64,000 nt of DNA from Neobacillus sp. OS1-2. GTDB taxonomy: Bacteria > Bacillota > Bacilli > Bacillales > Cytobacillaceae. A program made the translations under genes and the position numbers. Of this stretch, positions 16,985 through 26,247 are shown piece by piece. Positions within the stretch are counted from its first letter, which is position 1. Each line of letters starts with the position of its first letter. Location of the stretch: the NCBI RefSeq assembly GCF_030915505.1, contig NZ_CP133265.1:3872001-3936000 (forward strand), in the 5' to 3' direction. Below the pieces are notes generated by a model that saw only the letters and a list, made by a program, of their open reading frames with translations, did not search any database and was not told where the DNA came from.

Positions 16985-17946
16985 TTCTTTATCACGTAAT
17001 TGCCATTTTGACTGCTTCTATCCTTGATTTGTTTGTAGGTGATCCACCCAATTGGCCGCATCCTGTAAAGTGGATTGGAAAATTGATTGCACATCTTGAA
17101 AAGCGCTGGAATTCCGGGGAGTTTAAAAAATGGATCGGGCTAGTCATGCTCCTTTTTGTTTTACTATTGGTCTTCACGATTGTATTGATAGTTGTTTTAA
17201 TAGGATACAAGATTCACCCCCTTGTAGGAATCGCTGCGGAAAGTATAGTTATATCTACCACCATAGCCCAAAAAAGCTTGAAGGAAGCGGCTCTTGAAGT
17301 CTACCACCCATTAAAATCCGGGGATCTGGTCGAAGCCAGAAAGAAACTTTCTTATATTGTGGGCCGCGATACGAATGACCTTGACGAAAGTGAAATTGCA
17401 AGAGGGGCGATAGAGACGGTTGCTGAAAATACATGTGATGGTGTGACTGCCCCTTTGTTCTGGGCACTCATAGGTGGTGCCCCGTTAGCAATGGTCTACC
17501 GGGCAGCCAATACATGTGATTCGATGGTGGGGCATTTGAATGATAGATACAAAGAGTTCGGCTGGGCATCTGCTAAATGGGATGATGTGATGAATTGGAT
17601 TCCGAGTCGATTAACGGGGATGATCATGTTAATAGGAAAACTGCCATTCAGGAGTGATCATCGCAAAGCCTGGTCGATTTTAATTCGTGATGCCAAAAAG
17701 CACCCGAGTCCAAACAGCGGCTGGGGTGAGGCGGCAGTGGCTGCTATTCTAGGTATTCAATTGGGCGGTATCAATTATTACAAAGGAATGATTTCTAATC
17801 GTGCAAAAATGGGAGAGGCTCATTCTCCTATTCAAGCCCACCACATCTTAAAGGCGAATGACATTTTAGGGAGAACTGTTTTCTTATTTTTATTATTATT
17901 AGCGATCGGAGGGATGCTTGTTGAATTGGCCGTCACATGGTTCTAA
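16981..17946 (+). CDS. cbiB: Adenosylcobinamide-phosphate synthase
   Basis: A 321-residue membrane enzyme that joins cobyric acid to (R)-1-aminopropan-2-ol phosphate. Family signatures are DLFVGDPPNWPHPVKWIG (about 15-32), VGRDTNDLDESEIARGAIE and APLFWALIGGAPLAMVYRA. The ATG overlaps the previous stop (ATGA) and has AAAGGAAG upstream; a longer in-frame start at 16936 lacks support. The product of the CbiZ domain is its substrate, and CobD supplies the amine. Confidence 0.93.
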   Translation: MILYHVIAILTASILDLFVGDPPNWPHPVKWIGKLIAHLEKRWNSGEFKKWIGLVMLLFVLLLVFTIVLIVVLIGYKIHPLVGIAAESIVISTTIAQKSLKEAALEVYHPLKSGDLVEARKKLSYIVGRDTNDLDESEIARGAIETVAENTCDGVTAPLFWALIGGAPLAMVYRAANTCDSMVGHLNDRYKEFGWASAKWDDVMNWIPSRLTGMIMLIGKLPFRSDHRKAWSILIRDAKKHPSPNSGWGEAAVAAILGIQLGGINYYKGMISNRAKMGEAHSPIQAHHILKANDILGRTVFLFLLLLAIGGMLVELAVTWF

Positions 17947-18997
17947 TCCCCAATACCTATATAAAGCAATGGGGCAGTCACTCCCAGTGGATTATACTGA
18001 TTTTAGCGCGAATATTAACCCACTTGGACCACCGTCTTCATTGAAAGAGAAGTGGCCGGAGTTTTATCAGGAAATTTTTGTTTACCCAGACCCGCATGCT
18101 ATCAAGTTAAAAAAGATAATTGCACAGAAAGAACGTATTCCTGATCAATCTATATTAATTGGAAATGGCGGGGCAGAGTTGATTTCCTTGATTGCAAGGA
18201 TGCTCACAGGAAAAAGGGTGTTGTTGATCCAGCCAACTTTTTCCGAATATGAAAATGCCTGCAAGGCAAACAATTGTGATGTAGTGTATCACCAACTAAG
18301 GGAGCCGGATTTTGAATTAAACCTTGATGAGTTGCATAAAAAAATAGAAATTGCTGATACATTGTTCTTATGTAACCCAAATAATCCAACAGGCATTCAG
18401 TATCCAAGTTCAACGATTATTTCATTAATTAAGAAATGTGAACAGCAAAACTGCTTGGTGATCTTAGATGAGGCATTTTTCGATTTCTTAGAAGAGTATG
18501 ATTCATTTATTCCATACATAAATACATGTTCAAATTTAATTATTATTCGCTCAATGACCAAAATGTTTACAATCCCTGGAATTCGCCTGGGATATTTAGT
18601 TGCTCAGCCTGCGATTGTAAAGAGACTAAACTCCCTGCAAGCGCATTGGAGTATTAATACCCTTGCATTGTTGGCAGGTGAACTGTGTTTACAGGATGAA
18701 TCCTTTATTCAATTGACACGGGAATATATCTGTGATGAACGGAAACGGTTGTTTACTTTTTTTAAGCAATACGGATTTGTCGTATCTTCATCCAAAGTGA
18801 ATTTCTATTTATTGAAGGATCCACTGTTGGATGATCAGTTTCCTTTGTTCGAATTTCTACTTAACAAGGCTGTCATTCCACGGCATACCGTTAATTTTCC
18901 CGGTTTGGAGGGGAAATGGCTTCGATTTGCCATAAAAGGCAGGGAAGAAAATACGGCACTAATGGAGGTGTTGGCGGATTGGCACAATCATCATTAA
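17921..18997 (+). CDS. cobD: L-threonine-O-3-phosphate decarboxylase
   Basis: A 358-residue fold-type I PLP enzyme. Early motifs are SANINPLGPP (about 27-36) and a glycine-rich IGNGGAELI that binds the cofactor phosphate. NPNNPTG (about 152-158) and the PLP Lys in SMTKMFTIPGIRLGY (about 212-226) identify the aminotransferase-like class. It makes (R)-1-aminopropan-2-ol phosphate for CbiB. Two adjacent TTG codons (17918 and 17921) could start it, and GGAGGG suits the second. It overlaps the end of cbiB. Confidence 0.9.
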   Translation: MNWPSHGSNPQYLYKAMGQSLPVDYTDFSANINPLGPPSSLKEKWPEFYQEIFVYPDPHAIKLKKIIAQKERIPDQSILIGNGGAELISLIARMLTGKRVLLIQPTFSEYENACKANNCDVVYHQLREPDFELNLDELHKKIEIADTLFLCNPNNPTGIQYPSSTIISLIKKCEQQNCLVILDEAFFDFLEEYDSFIPYINTCSNLIIIRSMTKMFTIPGIRLGYLVAQPAIVKRLNSLQAHWSINTLALLAGELCLQDESFIQLTREYICDERKRLFTFFKQYGFVVSSSKVNFYLLKDPLLDDQFPLFEFLLNKAVIPRHTVNFPGLEGKWLRFAIKGREENTALMEVLADWHNHH

Positions 18998-19551
18998 TCT
19001 TCATTACCGGCGGTGTTAGAAGCGGAAAAAGCAAAATGGCTGAAAAATTGGCAATCGAGATGGCTGGCAAAAATGGCGGCCGATTAACCTATCTGGCAAC
19101 GGGGGTCCCATCAGATCAAGAAATGCAGCAACGAATTGACAGGCACAAGGGTGATCGGTCTGCTGGGGACTATTGTTGGCAAACCATTGAACAGCCCGTT
19201 CAGATCGGAACACTGTCCGATTCTGTAGTAGAGAGTGATATCATTTTAGTAGATTGTGTGACAACTCTTTTGAATAATGAATTATTTTCTACCCAAAGAA
19301 GGTGGGACGAGTCTTTTTTTACATCTGTCAAAGATTCGATTATTACTGGAATTCTATCGCTAAAAAGGCGGGCAGGAGCCATAATTGTTGTAAGTAATGA
19401 GGTTTTAAACGAGCCACTAATCGGAACAGACCTTGTTTTTTTATATGGAAGATTATTGGGACAAATCCATCAAACATTAGTAAATGAAGCGGATCGGGCT
19501 CTATTAGTGGAGACTGGGATCCCCATCGTAATGAAGGAAGTGGGACGATGA
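18979..19551 (+). CDS. cobU: Adenosylcobinamide kinase / adenosylcobinamide-phosphate guanylyltransferase
   Basis: A 190-residue bifunctional enzyme that phosphorylates adenosylcobinamide and adds GMP. The P-loop is [15 protein letters not shown] (about 8-22). [10 protein letters not shown] with RIDRHKGDR and [15 protein letters not shown] are family motifs, and [16 protein letters not shown] is the usual C-terminal motif. The TTG at 18979 has GGAGG nine bases upstream; the frame is open further upstream inside cobD, but that part is not family-like. It overlaps both neighbours. Confidence 0.9.
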   Translation: MAQSSLIFITGGVRSGKSKMAEKLAIEMAGKNGGRLTYLATGVPSDQEMQQRIDRHKGDRSAGDYCWQTIEQPVQIGTLSDSVVESDIILVDCVTTLLNNELFSTQRRWDESFFTSVKDSIITGILSLKRRAGAIIVVSNEVLNEPLIGTDLVFLYGRLLGQIHQTLVNEADRALLVETGIPIVMKEVGR

Positions 19552-20393
19552 AAGGAATCATGATTCAAGGTACTGCTTCAGATGTCGGTAAAAGTTTAAT
19601 AGTTACGGCATTATGCCGGATTTTAGCAAACGAGGGTGTGAAAGTCGCGCCATTTAAATCGCAAAATATGTCAAATTACACCTGCGTTATAGCAGACGGA
19701 AAAGAGATTAGTAGAGCACAAGGAATTCAAGCAGAAGCGGCCAGATTAATAGCAACTGAATGGATGAATCCAATTGTATTAAAGCCGCTTCCAAGCCAGC
19801 AAGCTGAAGTGATTTATTTCGGAAGATCGATAGAATTACTTTCTGGAAGGGATTACCGGGACCACTTTTACGAAAAGGGTTTGGAGGCAATTAAGGAATC
19901 TCTAGACCAATTAGAAACAGAATATGAGATGTTAGTGATTGAAGGGGCTGGCAGTCCAGTAGAAATAAATTTAACCGATCGCGAAATGGTCAATATGAGA
20001 GTGGCAGAAATGGCAGACGTTCCAGTAGTGCTTGTAGCTGATATTGATCGCGGCGGAGTCTTTGCCAGTATTGTTGGAACGCTCGAACTGCTAAACCCTG
20101 GCGAGAGGCAAAGAGTAAAGGGATTAATAATTAATAAATTCCAAGGGGATCTTACATTATTCGAGGATGGGATTCAGTGGCTGGAGGAAAAAACAGGGAT
20201 TCCTGTGGTAGGTGTCTTGCCATTTATTGAAAATCATATGATAGAGGTTGAGGATTCGTTGTCAAAGGAAGTAGAGGTAACGGTTGAAAGAATTACTGCA
20301 GATGAAAGATATGAGAACCTTGCTGCGGAGATGAAACGTCACCTTAAATGGGATCTTATTAAAGATATCATCCATCAATGGGGCGGAAGATGA
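19548..20393 (+). CDS. cobQ: Cobyric acid synthase lacking the glutamine amidotransferase domain
   Basis: 281 residues against about 500 for the family. Residues 1 to about 237 match the N-terminal ATP-binding synthetase domain well: [20 protein letters not shown] at the start, [19 protein letters not shown] near 130, [18 protein letters not shown] near 163, [17 protein letters not shown] near 222. The glutaminase domain with its CGGYQ-type Cys and HG motifs is absent. The last 40 residues ([18 protein letters not shown]) look like the normal extreme C-terminus. This is an in-frame internal loss of about 200 codons, not a frameshift. Without glutaminase it could only use free ammonia, or it may be a relic, as the CbiZ route does not need this step. 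The ATG overlaps the cobU stop. Confidence 0.82.
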   Translation: MKGIMIQGTASDVGKSLIVTALCRILANEGVKVAPFKSQNMSNYTCVIADGKEISRAQGIQAEAARLIATEWMNPIVLKPLPSQQAEVIYFGRSIELLSGRDYRDHFYEKGLEAIKESLDQLETEYEMLVIEGAGSPVEINLTDREMVNMRVAEMADVPVVLVADIDRGGVFASIVGTLELLNPGERQRVKGLIINKFQGDLTLFEDGIQWLEEKTGIPVVGVLPFIENHMIEVEDSLSKEVEVTVERITADERYENLAAEMKRHLKWDLIKDIIHQWGGR

Positions 20394-21181
20394 AAAAAAT
20401 TTTAAAAGGATTCATGATTAACCTGCAATTTTTTACGGCTATTCCCATTACGCGTGAATTACCAATGGACCAAGAACATCTGAGAAAAGCCGTGCAGACT
20501 TTTCCGCTAATTGGTTTATTTCAAGGAGTTTTTTATGCATGTTTATTTTTTGCTGTTCATCAATTTACTCCTTTTTCTCATTTAGCTACTGCCTTCATCC
20601 TTTGGCTGGCAACGATACTTCTAACGGGAGGAATACATCTAGATGGCTGGATGGATGCGAGTGATGCTTACTTTTCCTACCAGAATGTAGAGAAAAGACT
20701 TGAAATCATGAAGGATCCAAGGTCAGGTGCTTTTGGTGTCCTTTCGGTCATGGTGTTATTATCGTGCCGATTTTTATTTATCTATGAGAGTACGTTAAAT
20801 CCTACTCCCTTACTATACATCTTTATCGCTGGAATCCCGTTTTTGAGTAAAAGTAACATGGGTGTCCTATTATTAACTGTTAAAACAGCTAAAAGTGAAG
20901 GTCTGGGTTTATTATTTCAAAGTGCAGCAAAACCACAGGTATTAAGGATCTATCCTTTTTATCTTATTGGCTTTCTGTTGCTTGTCCTGTTTTGGTCTGA
21001 CGGTGGCATTCTTATTAGCATGTTGATTTTAACCGCTACTGGTTGTTTCTTTTTTTGCCGCCGTTATGCTGTGAAATGGTATGGTGGAATAACGGGAGAT
21101 GTGCTGGGAGCTTCTGTGGAAGGGACTGAGTTAATCCTATGGATGACCGTGTGGTTATTGCATTATTTCGTCATGGAGTAA
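20390..21181 (+). CDS. cobS: Adenosylcobinamide-GDP ribazoletransferase (cobalamin synthase)
   Basis: A 263-residue membrane enzyme that joins AdoCbi-GDP with alpha-ribazole or its phosphate. [12 protein letters not shown] (about 15-26) and the active-site motif [14 protein letters not shown] (about 83-96), followed by [10 protein letters not shown] (about 113-122), are diagnostic. The ATG at 20390 overlaps the cobQ stop and follows GGGGCGG; an ATG four codons earlier is less likely. It makes the last bond of the nucleotide loop. Confidence 0.93.
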   Translation: MKKILKGFMINLQFFTAIPITRELPMDQEHLRKAVQTFPLIGLFQGVFYACLFFAVHQFTPFSHLATAFILWLATILLTGGIHLDGWMDASDAYFSYQNVEKRLEIMKDPRSGAFGVLSVMVLLSCRFLFIYESTLNPTPLLYIFIAGIPFLSKSNMGVLLLTVKTAKSEGLGLLFQSAAKPQVLRIYPFYLIGFLLLVLFWSDGGILISMLILTATGCFFFCRRYAVKWYGGITGDVLGASVEGTELILWMTVWLLHYFVME

Positions 21182-21750
21182 CAGAAGAAAATAAGCGAAA
21201 GGCTTATTTAGGATGGAATGATTCCGAATTAACGGTTGAATCTGCCAAAATGTCGACCAGTAAGAACTATGAATCCTATTTTTCTAGTGATTTGCAAAGA
21301 TGTATCCGCACGGCAAAAATCTTATTTCCCACAAGTATTCCATATCAATTAAAAGAGTTACGGGAAATGAATTTTGGTGAATGGGAAGGGAAGACATACG
21401 ACGATTTAAAGGAAGACCAGCACTATTGTCAATGGGTGTCAGACGTTGTGAGTGTCTGTCCACCTAGAGGTGAGTCTTTTCATGAGTTTACTAGCAGGGT
21501 GCAGACTGGTTGGAAAAGAATAATGGACGTTGTCCTTCTTCAACGGCTAAAGAGCTGTGCGATCATCACCCATGGCGGTGTGATTAGATATCTTTTAACT
21601 AAATATGCACCGGATAAGAAAGACTTTTGGTGCTTTCAGGCACAGCATGATCAAGGGATTGAACTTATTTTTTCGAAAGAAGCTTTAAAGGGGGATGGAC
21701 GATGCACTTCATTACTGGAGGTGCCTTTAATGGTAAGAGAAAATGGGTAA
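21139..21750 (+). CDS. cobC: Alpha-ribazole phosphatase-like histidine phosphatase
   Basis: A 203-residue member of the phosphoglycerate-mutase-like histidine phosphatases. The catalytic RHG is at about residues 11-13 ([10 protein letters not shown]), SSDLQRCIRTA contains the second Arg, REMNFGEWEG is typical of CobC, and the second His is in ITHGGVIRYLL near residue 144. It would remove the phosphate of alpha-ribazole phosphate or of adenosylcobalamin phosphate. The start overlaps cobS. Confidence 0.88.
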   Translation: MDDRVVIALFRHGVTEENKRKAYLGWNDSELTVESAKMSTSKNYESYFSSDLQRCIRTAKILFPTSIPYQLKELREMNFGEWEGKTYDDLKEDQHYCQWVSDVVSVCPPRGESFHEFTSRVQTGWKRIMDVVLLQRLKSCAIITHGGVIRYLLTKYAPDKKDFWCFQAQHDQGIELIFSKEALKGDGRCTSLLEVPLMVRENG

Positions 21751-22136
21751 AAAAGGAATATAATAGGAACCAGGAAAAGCAATGGCTATCTGCCTATAAC
21801 GGTTTTCCGCTTCCCTTCACTATACCAGAAAACCACCTTGTTGAGGTAGTTCTTGAGGGAATAGAGGTATGGGTGAAGGAGTTGACAATGCGATATGATG
21901 CTGACCGTTGTCGCGAAATTTGGAACGGATGCTTAGAGGCGTGGATTTCATGGGAAAAGGAAAGGGCAGAGCGAAAATTGATTGTGATTGGGACTGATAT
22001 TACAAAAGGAATTGTACCAGTCAAAGAAGAAAATAGACTATGGCGAGATGTAACGGGATGGGCCTATCAGGATGTAGCAGCTAAATCAGACAAAGTTGAT
22101 GTCATATGGTATGGATTAAACCAAACAATTAAATAG
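21702..22136 (+). CDS. Second, short CobU-like protein with altered P-loop
   Basis: A 144-residue protein whose start MHFITGGAFNGKRKWV follows the CobU P-loop pattern, with N-G-K in place of S-G-K-S. Its end, IGTDITKGIVPVKEENRLWR with DVTGWAYQDVAAKSDKVD, parallels the CobU C-terminal region. The central part with the guanylylated His motif is not recognisable. It may be an inactive or regulatory relative, or a kinase only. It overlaps cobC and follows in the B12 operon, with GGGGG before the ATG. A full CobU is encoded 2.7 kb upstream, so function is not obvious. Confidence 0.7.
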   Translation: MHFITGGAFNGKRKWVKKEYNRNQEKQWLSAYNGFPLPFTIPENHLVEVVLEGIEVWVKELTMRYDADRCREIWNGCLEAWISWEKERAERKLIVIGTDITKGIVPVKEENRLWRDVTGWAYQDVAAKSDKVDVIWYGLNQTIK

Positions 22137-22150
22137 AGGGGGAATTTGAA

Positions 22151-22735
22151 ATGAGAATTTATACAAGAACAGGTGACAAAGGAAAAACAAGTATTATTGG
22201 CGGTAGGGTAGATAAAGATGATACAAGGGTTGAGGCATACGGAACAGTTGATGAAGTAAATTCCTTTGTAGGGCAGGCCATCCAGGAACTTGATCAGGAA
22301 ATTTTCAAGGATGTCCTTGGTGATCTGGAAAAAATTCAACATGAATTATTCGATTGCGGCGGCGACCTGGCAAGTGTTACGGAAAAACGGGAGTTAAAGC
22401 TTCAGCAAGAATCGATTGACTACCTGGAACAGAAAATTGACGAATATATTGCAGAGGCACCAGAACTGGAACGGTTTATTTTACCTGGTGGTACGAAGCC
22501 ATCAGCCTCCATTCATATTGCTAGAACGGTTACAAGGAGAGCAGAAAGATTAGTGGTAAAACTAGTAAAGGCTGACCCGAAAACTCCCGAAATTGCCCTG
22601 CAATATCTAAATCGTTTATCAAATTATTTTTTTGCCTTAGCAAGAGTCATTAACTTCCGACTACATGTGGGTGACGTGGAATATGTCCGTAGTGCTAGAG
22701 TGTTTAGGGATGGGAAGCGCAAGGAGGAAAAGTAG
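22151..22735 (+). CDS. PduO-type cob(I)alamin adenosyltransferase
   Basis: A 194-residue adenosyltransferase of the PduO/YvqK/MMAB family. It starts with the conserved ATP loop YTRTGDKGKTSIIGG (about 4-18), has DDTRVEAYGTVDEVNSFVG (about 24-42), LFDCGGDLAS and LPGGTKPSASIHIARTVTRR (about 117-136) with the catalytic Arg. It adds the 5'-deoxyadenosyl group to Co(I) corrinoids, which is needed because CbiB, CobU and CobS act on adenosylated forms. AGAGGGGG lies before the ATG; the next gene starts one base after its stop. Confidence 0.93.
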   Translation: MRIYTRTGDKGKTSIIGGRVDKDDTRVEAYGTVDEVNSFVGQAIQELDQEIFKDVLGDLEKIQHELFDCGGDLASVTEKRELKLQQESIDYLEQKIDEYIAEAPELERFILPGGTKPSASIHIARTVTRRAERLVVKLVKADPKTPEIALQYLNRLSNYFFALARVINFRLHVGDVEYVRSARVFRDGKRKEEK

Positions 22736-23230
22736 ATGAAAGGTAAAATAGTCAGCTGGCTCGCCATGTTTACTGCCTTGTCTGTTGTCGGCGCTGTCAT
22801 TAAGATTCCCGCAATTATTGGTACTGTAGCATTGGATGCCTTCCCAGCGCTTTTGGCTGCAGTCTTACTGGGCAGTGGCGCGGGAGCCATTGTAGCTGTA
22901 TTTGGGCATTTATTATCTGCCGTAGTAGGCGGGTTTCCATTAGGCCCTATGCACTTTTTAATCGCAGCGGAAATGGCTTTACTTGTGTGGCTTTTTGGAT
23001 ACCTTTATAAAAATAGCAAAAAGGTTTTAGCAAGTGTGCTTTTTATCCTTGGAAATTCCATTGTAGCACCGATCCCGTTTATTTTTATACTAAATAAAGG
23101 CTTTTATTTGGCGATTGTCCCATCCTTGCTGATCGGATCGATCATAAATAGTGGAATTGCATACATTGCCATTCCACGACTCTCGTTTCTGTTTTCAAAT
23201 CCATTCATGAAGAATGAGGCAAATCAATGA
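22736..23230 (+). CDS. cblT: ECF-type S component, probable alpha-ribazole transporter (CblT-like)
   Basis: A 164-residue membrane protein with five or six hydrophobic segments and the substrate-binding (S) component layout of ECF transporters: ALSVVGAVIKIP, then LLGSGAGAIVAVFGHLLSAVVGGFP. It lacks its own ATPase and would share the general ECF module. Firmicutes have an S-type transporter for alpha-ribazole (CblT) encoded with a kinase (CblS). The gene here is followed at once by a kinase-like gene and lies in a B12 operon, so I assign CblT by context. A corrinoid or other B12 precursor transporter is an alternative. Confidence 0.68.
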   Translation: MKGKIVSWLAMFTALSVVGAVIKIPAIIGTVALDAFPALLAAVLLGSGAGAIVAVFGHLLSAVVGGFPLGPMHFLIAAEMALLVWLFGYLYKNSKKVLASVLFILGNSIVAPIPFIFILNKGFYLAIVPSLLIGSIINSGIAYIAIPRLSFLFSNPFMKNEANQ

Positions 23231-23940
23231 GGGATATTTTAACCCTTCCCATTAATGCGGAGGATTCACTTATTATCGCTTGTGATAATAGCGGAGGAAT
23301 TGGGATGAAGGAACAAGACGTTGTTCAGGTTCCATACGAAACAGTTGCCTATTACTCCTTTAGAGTTGCGGTCATGGAATGCATGGCAGCAGGGGGGCAG
23401 CCCCTATCTGTAGTTCTTAACAATTTTTGTGGAAATGAACCATGGGAAGAACTTATACAGGGCGTCAAAAAAGGAGCAAATGAACTTGGGTTAAAAGATA
23501 TTTCTATTACAGGGAGTACGGAAAGTAATTTTATGATGCTGCAGTCGGCAGTGGGATTAATGGTCCTGGGACGGAAAGGTTTGAATAAAAAGTCAGAGTT
23601 GTTATTCTCTGGCAATTGGACTTTTGCCGTAATAGGCTTACCTTTAGTTGGTCCTGAAGTGATGGCACAGAATGATGAAATCGTTCCACTTTCAGTCTTT
23701 CAAGAGATCAATCAGCTAAATGAAGTGTTGATTTGGCCTGTTGGTTCGAAAGGCATATTATCCGAATTGAATCAGATATTTATCAATAAACAGTTTACCG
23801 CTGAAAAGATCGTCGCAAATGTCGATCTTTTAAAATCATCAGGTCCGGCTACCTGCTTTATCGTTGTTTATGATGCCGATCATGATGAAAAGGTAAGGAG
23901 AATAGCCGGGGATTACTTCCATTCTTTAAAAATAAAATAG
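23227..23940 (+). CDS. cblS: PurM/ThiL-like ATP-binding protein, probable alpha-ribazole kinase (CblS-like)
   Basis: A 237-residue protein with features of the AIR-synthase (PurM/ThiL/HypE) superfamily. ACDNSGGIGMKEQDVVQVP (about 18-36) and AVMECMAAGGQPLSVVL (about 49-65) resemble the ATP and metal-binding half. ITGSTESN near 98 is the next conserved loop. It overlaps the S-component gene by 4 bases and ends the operon. CblS kinases phosphorylate imported alpha-ribazole so that CobS can use it when CobT is lacking, and no cobT is visible here. The assignment rests on fold motifs plus context. Confidence 0.66.
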   Translation: MRDILTLPINAEDSLIIACDNSGGIGMKEQDVVQVPYETVAYYSFRVAVMECMAAGGQPLSVVLNNFCGNEPWEELIQGVKKGANELGLKDISITGSTESNFMMLQSAVGLMVLGRKGLNKKSELLFSGNWTFAVIGLPLVGPEVMAQNDEIVPLSVFQEINQLNEVLIWPVGSKGILSELNQIFINKQFTAEKIVANVDLLKSSGPATCFIVVYDADHDEKVRRIAGDYFHSLKIK

Positions 23941-23962
23941 CACGCAGCGATTGCGTGCTATT
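23936..23962 (+). terminator. Bidirectional terminator ending the B12 operon
   Basis: A perfect 11-bp stem (AATAGCACGCA / TGCGTGCTATT) with a 5-base loop lies between the converging cblS-like gene and the penicillin-binding protein gene, overlapping both ends. Confidence 0.85.
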
Positions 23963-26060
23963 CTTTCATTCCTTTCACTTTTTCCACTATTGAATCAATC
24001 CCTTTGCCAATCGTATAAAATGCCTTTTCCAAGGCATTCTTCCATCCTGGGGCTTGTTCTTTTATCACTGATCCTATTTTTTTGGCATTTTCATTTAATT
24101 CTTTGCCAATCTCTTTTGCCTGATCATGGATGCTTTTATCTGGTGCTGCCTCGCCGGCAAGCTGAGCATTAATCGATGTCACGTCAAAGCTTTCCTTTGG
24201 AAGGAGTGGCAATGTTTCCCTCATGATTTCTTTGAAAATCGGTACCACATTAGAAGAACTTGAACTTGGCAGATAATGTTCTCGGTCTGTTTGATCGTAG
24301 CCAATCCAGATAGCGCCCACAATGTTTGGGGTATAGCCGACCATCCACTGATCCTTTGTTCCATTCACATCCCCAAATGGGAGCTGGGTTGATCCTGTTT
24401 TTCCGGCAATCTCCATATGTGGAATATGTGCATTCTTCCCAGTTCCAGATTCTACTACATTTAGCAGCATGGATGTCATTTCATCTGCTACCTTTTTAGA
24501 AGTAACCTTGGTTGTTTTCGCTTCCCGTTCGGCGATGGTTTTCCCGGTTGGACCAACGATTTTAGTAATTAAGTGGTGATCCTGGCGTTTCCCACCATTT
24601 GCAAAGGTCGAAAAAGCATTTGCCATTTGCAGCGGGGAAACCCCTTTACTCATGCCGCCAAGGGCAATGGCCAGATTTTTGTCTTCCTTCACTGTGGGAA
24701 TGCCAAAACGTTTTAACGAATCTATGCCTTTATTCAAGCCTATTTCATTTAACAACCATACGGCCGGAACATTTAGCGACTCTTCAAGCGCTTTATAAAG
24801 TTGAACCTTTCCTTGAAATGTTTTCGTAAAATTCTCTGGTTTGTAATTTCCAAAGGACGTTGGTTCATCGACAAGCTCGGAAGAATAAGTGTAGCCGTTT
24901 TCAAGGGCAGGTGTATAGACAGCAAGCGGTTTAATCGCTGACCCTGGCTGAGCCTGTAGCTGGGTCGCCCTGTTAAAACCGCGGAACACATGCTCACCCC
25001 TGCCGCCGACAAGTGCTCTAACACCGCCTGTGGCCGGATCCATTAGTACAGATCCGCTTTGGACTAAAGTATTTCCTTTTCCACTTGGGAACAAGGAGTC
25101 GTTACTATAGACTTTTTCAAGTTGTGCTTGCAGGTTTTGATCCATTTCTGTATAGATGCGATACCCTCTTGTTAAAATCTCTTCTTGGGTGAGTCCATAT
25201 TTAGAAATAGCTTCGTTTAAAACAGCATCCACATAATAGGGATATTTTCGCTCCACAAAGCTGCCGCCGCCATCCTGCAGCCGAATTTTTTCTTTTTTCG
25301 CTGTGTTGTATTCTTGGGAAGAAATAAAGCCAAGCTCCTTCATTTTTCCTAAAACAACGTTGCGTCGTTTCATGGCTAGGTCATAGTTATTATAAGGATT
25401 AAGGTAATTTGGTGCATGCAGGAGTCCAGCTAACATCGCTGCCTCACTGATCGACACATCTTTAATGTCCTTATTAAAATATTTTTTCGAGGCACTACTG
25501 ATACCCCAGGAGTTGCTGCCGAAATAAACCTGGTTGATATACATTTGTAAAATTTCAGCTTTGCTGTAAACCTTCTCAATTTTTACCGCTAAAAATAATT
25601 CTTCTGCTTTTCGCTTATAGGTGCGTTCAGGTGAAAGAAGGGCATTTTTGGTCAACTGCTGCGTTAACGTGCTGCCGCCTCCAGTCACCCTTCCGGCAAA
25701 CAAATTGCTGAAAAAAGCACGGGCAATTCCCTTTACATCAAAACCGCTATGTTCATAAAAACGCTCGTCTTCAATTGCGACAACGGCATGTGGAACATAT
25801 TTCGGCAACTCCTCGATTTTTACCCCTTTTGTCCGATTGGTGGCAACATTACTTGCCACCTTGCCAGTATGGTCATAGATAACTGTAGGCTGGCTAAGAC
25901 CTTCTTTCAATGATTCTACATTCGCCCTTGTTGCCAGCCAGCCGAAATAGAGGATGGTACCTAATACAACAACAAGGAGTAGTAATAAGATAATTTGTGT
26001 TAGATGACTCTTTTTCCAGAAACGAACGATCATGTCCCGAAAAGGGTGTAATTTCTCCAT
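23958..26060 (-). CDS. Class A penicillin-binding protein (PBP2C/PbpF- or PbpG-like)
   Basis: A 700-residue bifunctional peptidoglycan synthase with one membrane anchor (about 20-45). The glycosyltransferase domain (about 60-250) has AIEDERFYEHSGFD with the catalytic Glu, then GGGSTLTQQL and KAEELFLAVKIE. The transpeptidase domain has SxxK in PGSAIKPLA (about 375), SxN in SLNVPAVW and KTG in AGKTGSTQLP (about 558). A Ser-rich linker and a helical Lys-rich tail follow. Proteins of this size and order in Bacillus are sporulation-associated (PbpF/PbpG); which one this is I cannot say. It is a single gene with a good ribosome site. Confidence 0.88.
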   Translation of the reverse strand: MEKLHPFRDMIVRFWKKSHLTQIILLLLLVVVLGTILYFGWLATRANVESLKEGLSQPTVIYDHTGKVASNVATNRTKGVKIEELPKYVPHAVVAIEDERFYEHSGFDVKGIARAFFSNLFAGRVTGGGSTLTQQLTKNALLSPERTYKRKAEELFLAVKIEKVYSKAEILQMYINQVYFGSNSWGISSASKKYFNKDIKDVSISEAAMLAGLLHAPNYLNPYNNYDLAMKRRNVVLGKMKELGFISSQEYNTAKKEKIRLQDGGGSFVERKYPYYVDAVLNEAISKYGLTQEEILTRGYRIYTEMDQNLQAQLEKVYSNDSLFPSGKGNTLVQSGSVLMDPATGGVRALVGGRGEHVFRGFNRATQLQAQPGSAIKPLAVYTPALENGYTYSSELVDEPTSFGNYKPENFTKTFQGKVQLYKALEESLNVPAVWLLNEIGLNKGIDSLKRFGIPTVKEDKNLAIALGGMSKGVSPLQMANAFSTFANGGKRQDHHLITKIVGPTGKTIAEREAKTTKVTSKKVADEMTSMLLNVVESGTGKNAHIPHMEIAGKTGSTQLPFGDVNGTKDQWMVGYTPNIVGAIWIGYDQTDREHYLPSSSSSNVVPIFKEIMRETLPLLPKESFDVTSINAQLAGEAAPDKSIHDQAKEIGKELNENAKKIGSVIKEQAPGWKNALEKAFYTIGKGIDSIVEKVKGMKE

Positions 26061-26247
26061 GTTATCTCCTGACTATTAAATAGAAATTTTCGCTTCATCT
26101 ATTATAAATTTTCTAGTAAAAAAACACCAATAAAACTGTTTTTTTTCATCTATTGAAAAATGTTTTTGAGGGATTTAAAAAAACTGTAGGGGTCCAGGCA
26201 ATTTGTTACGTCTAATAGTGTGAAGTGATTGGGAGCAGGAGGAAAAA

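Noticed and set aside
24599..24829. Plus-strand frames inside the class A penicillin-binding protein gene
   Set aside because: Shadows of the coding strand without start signals.
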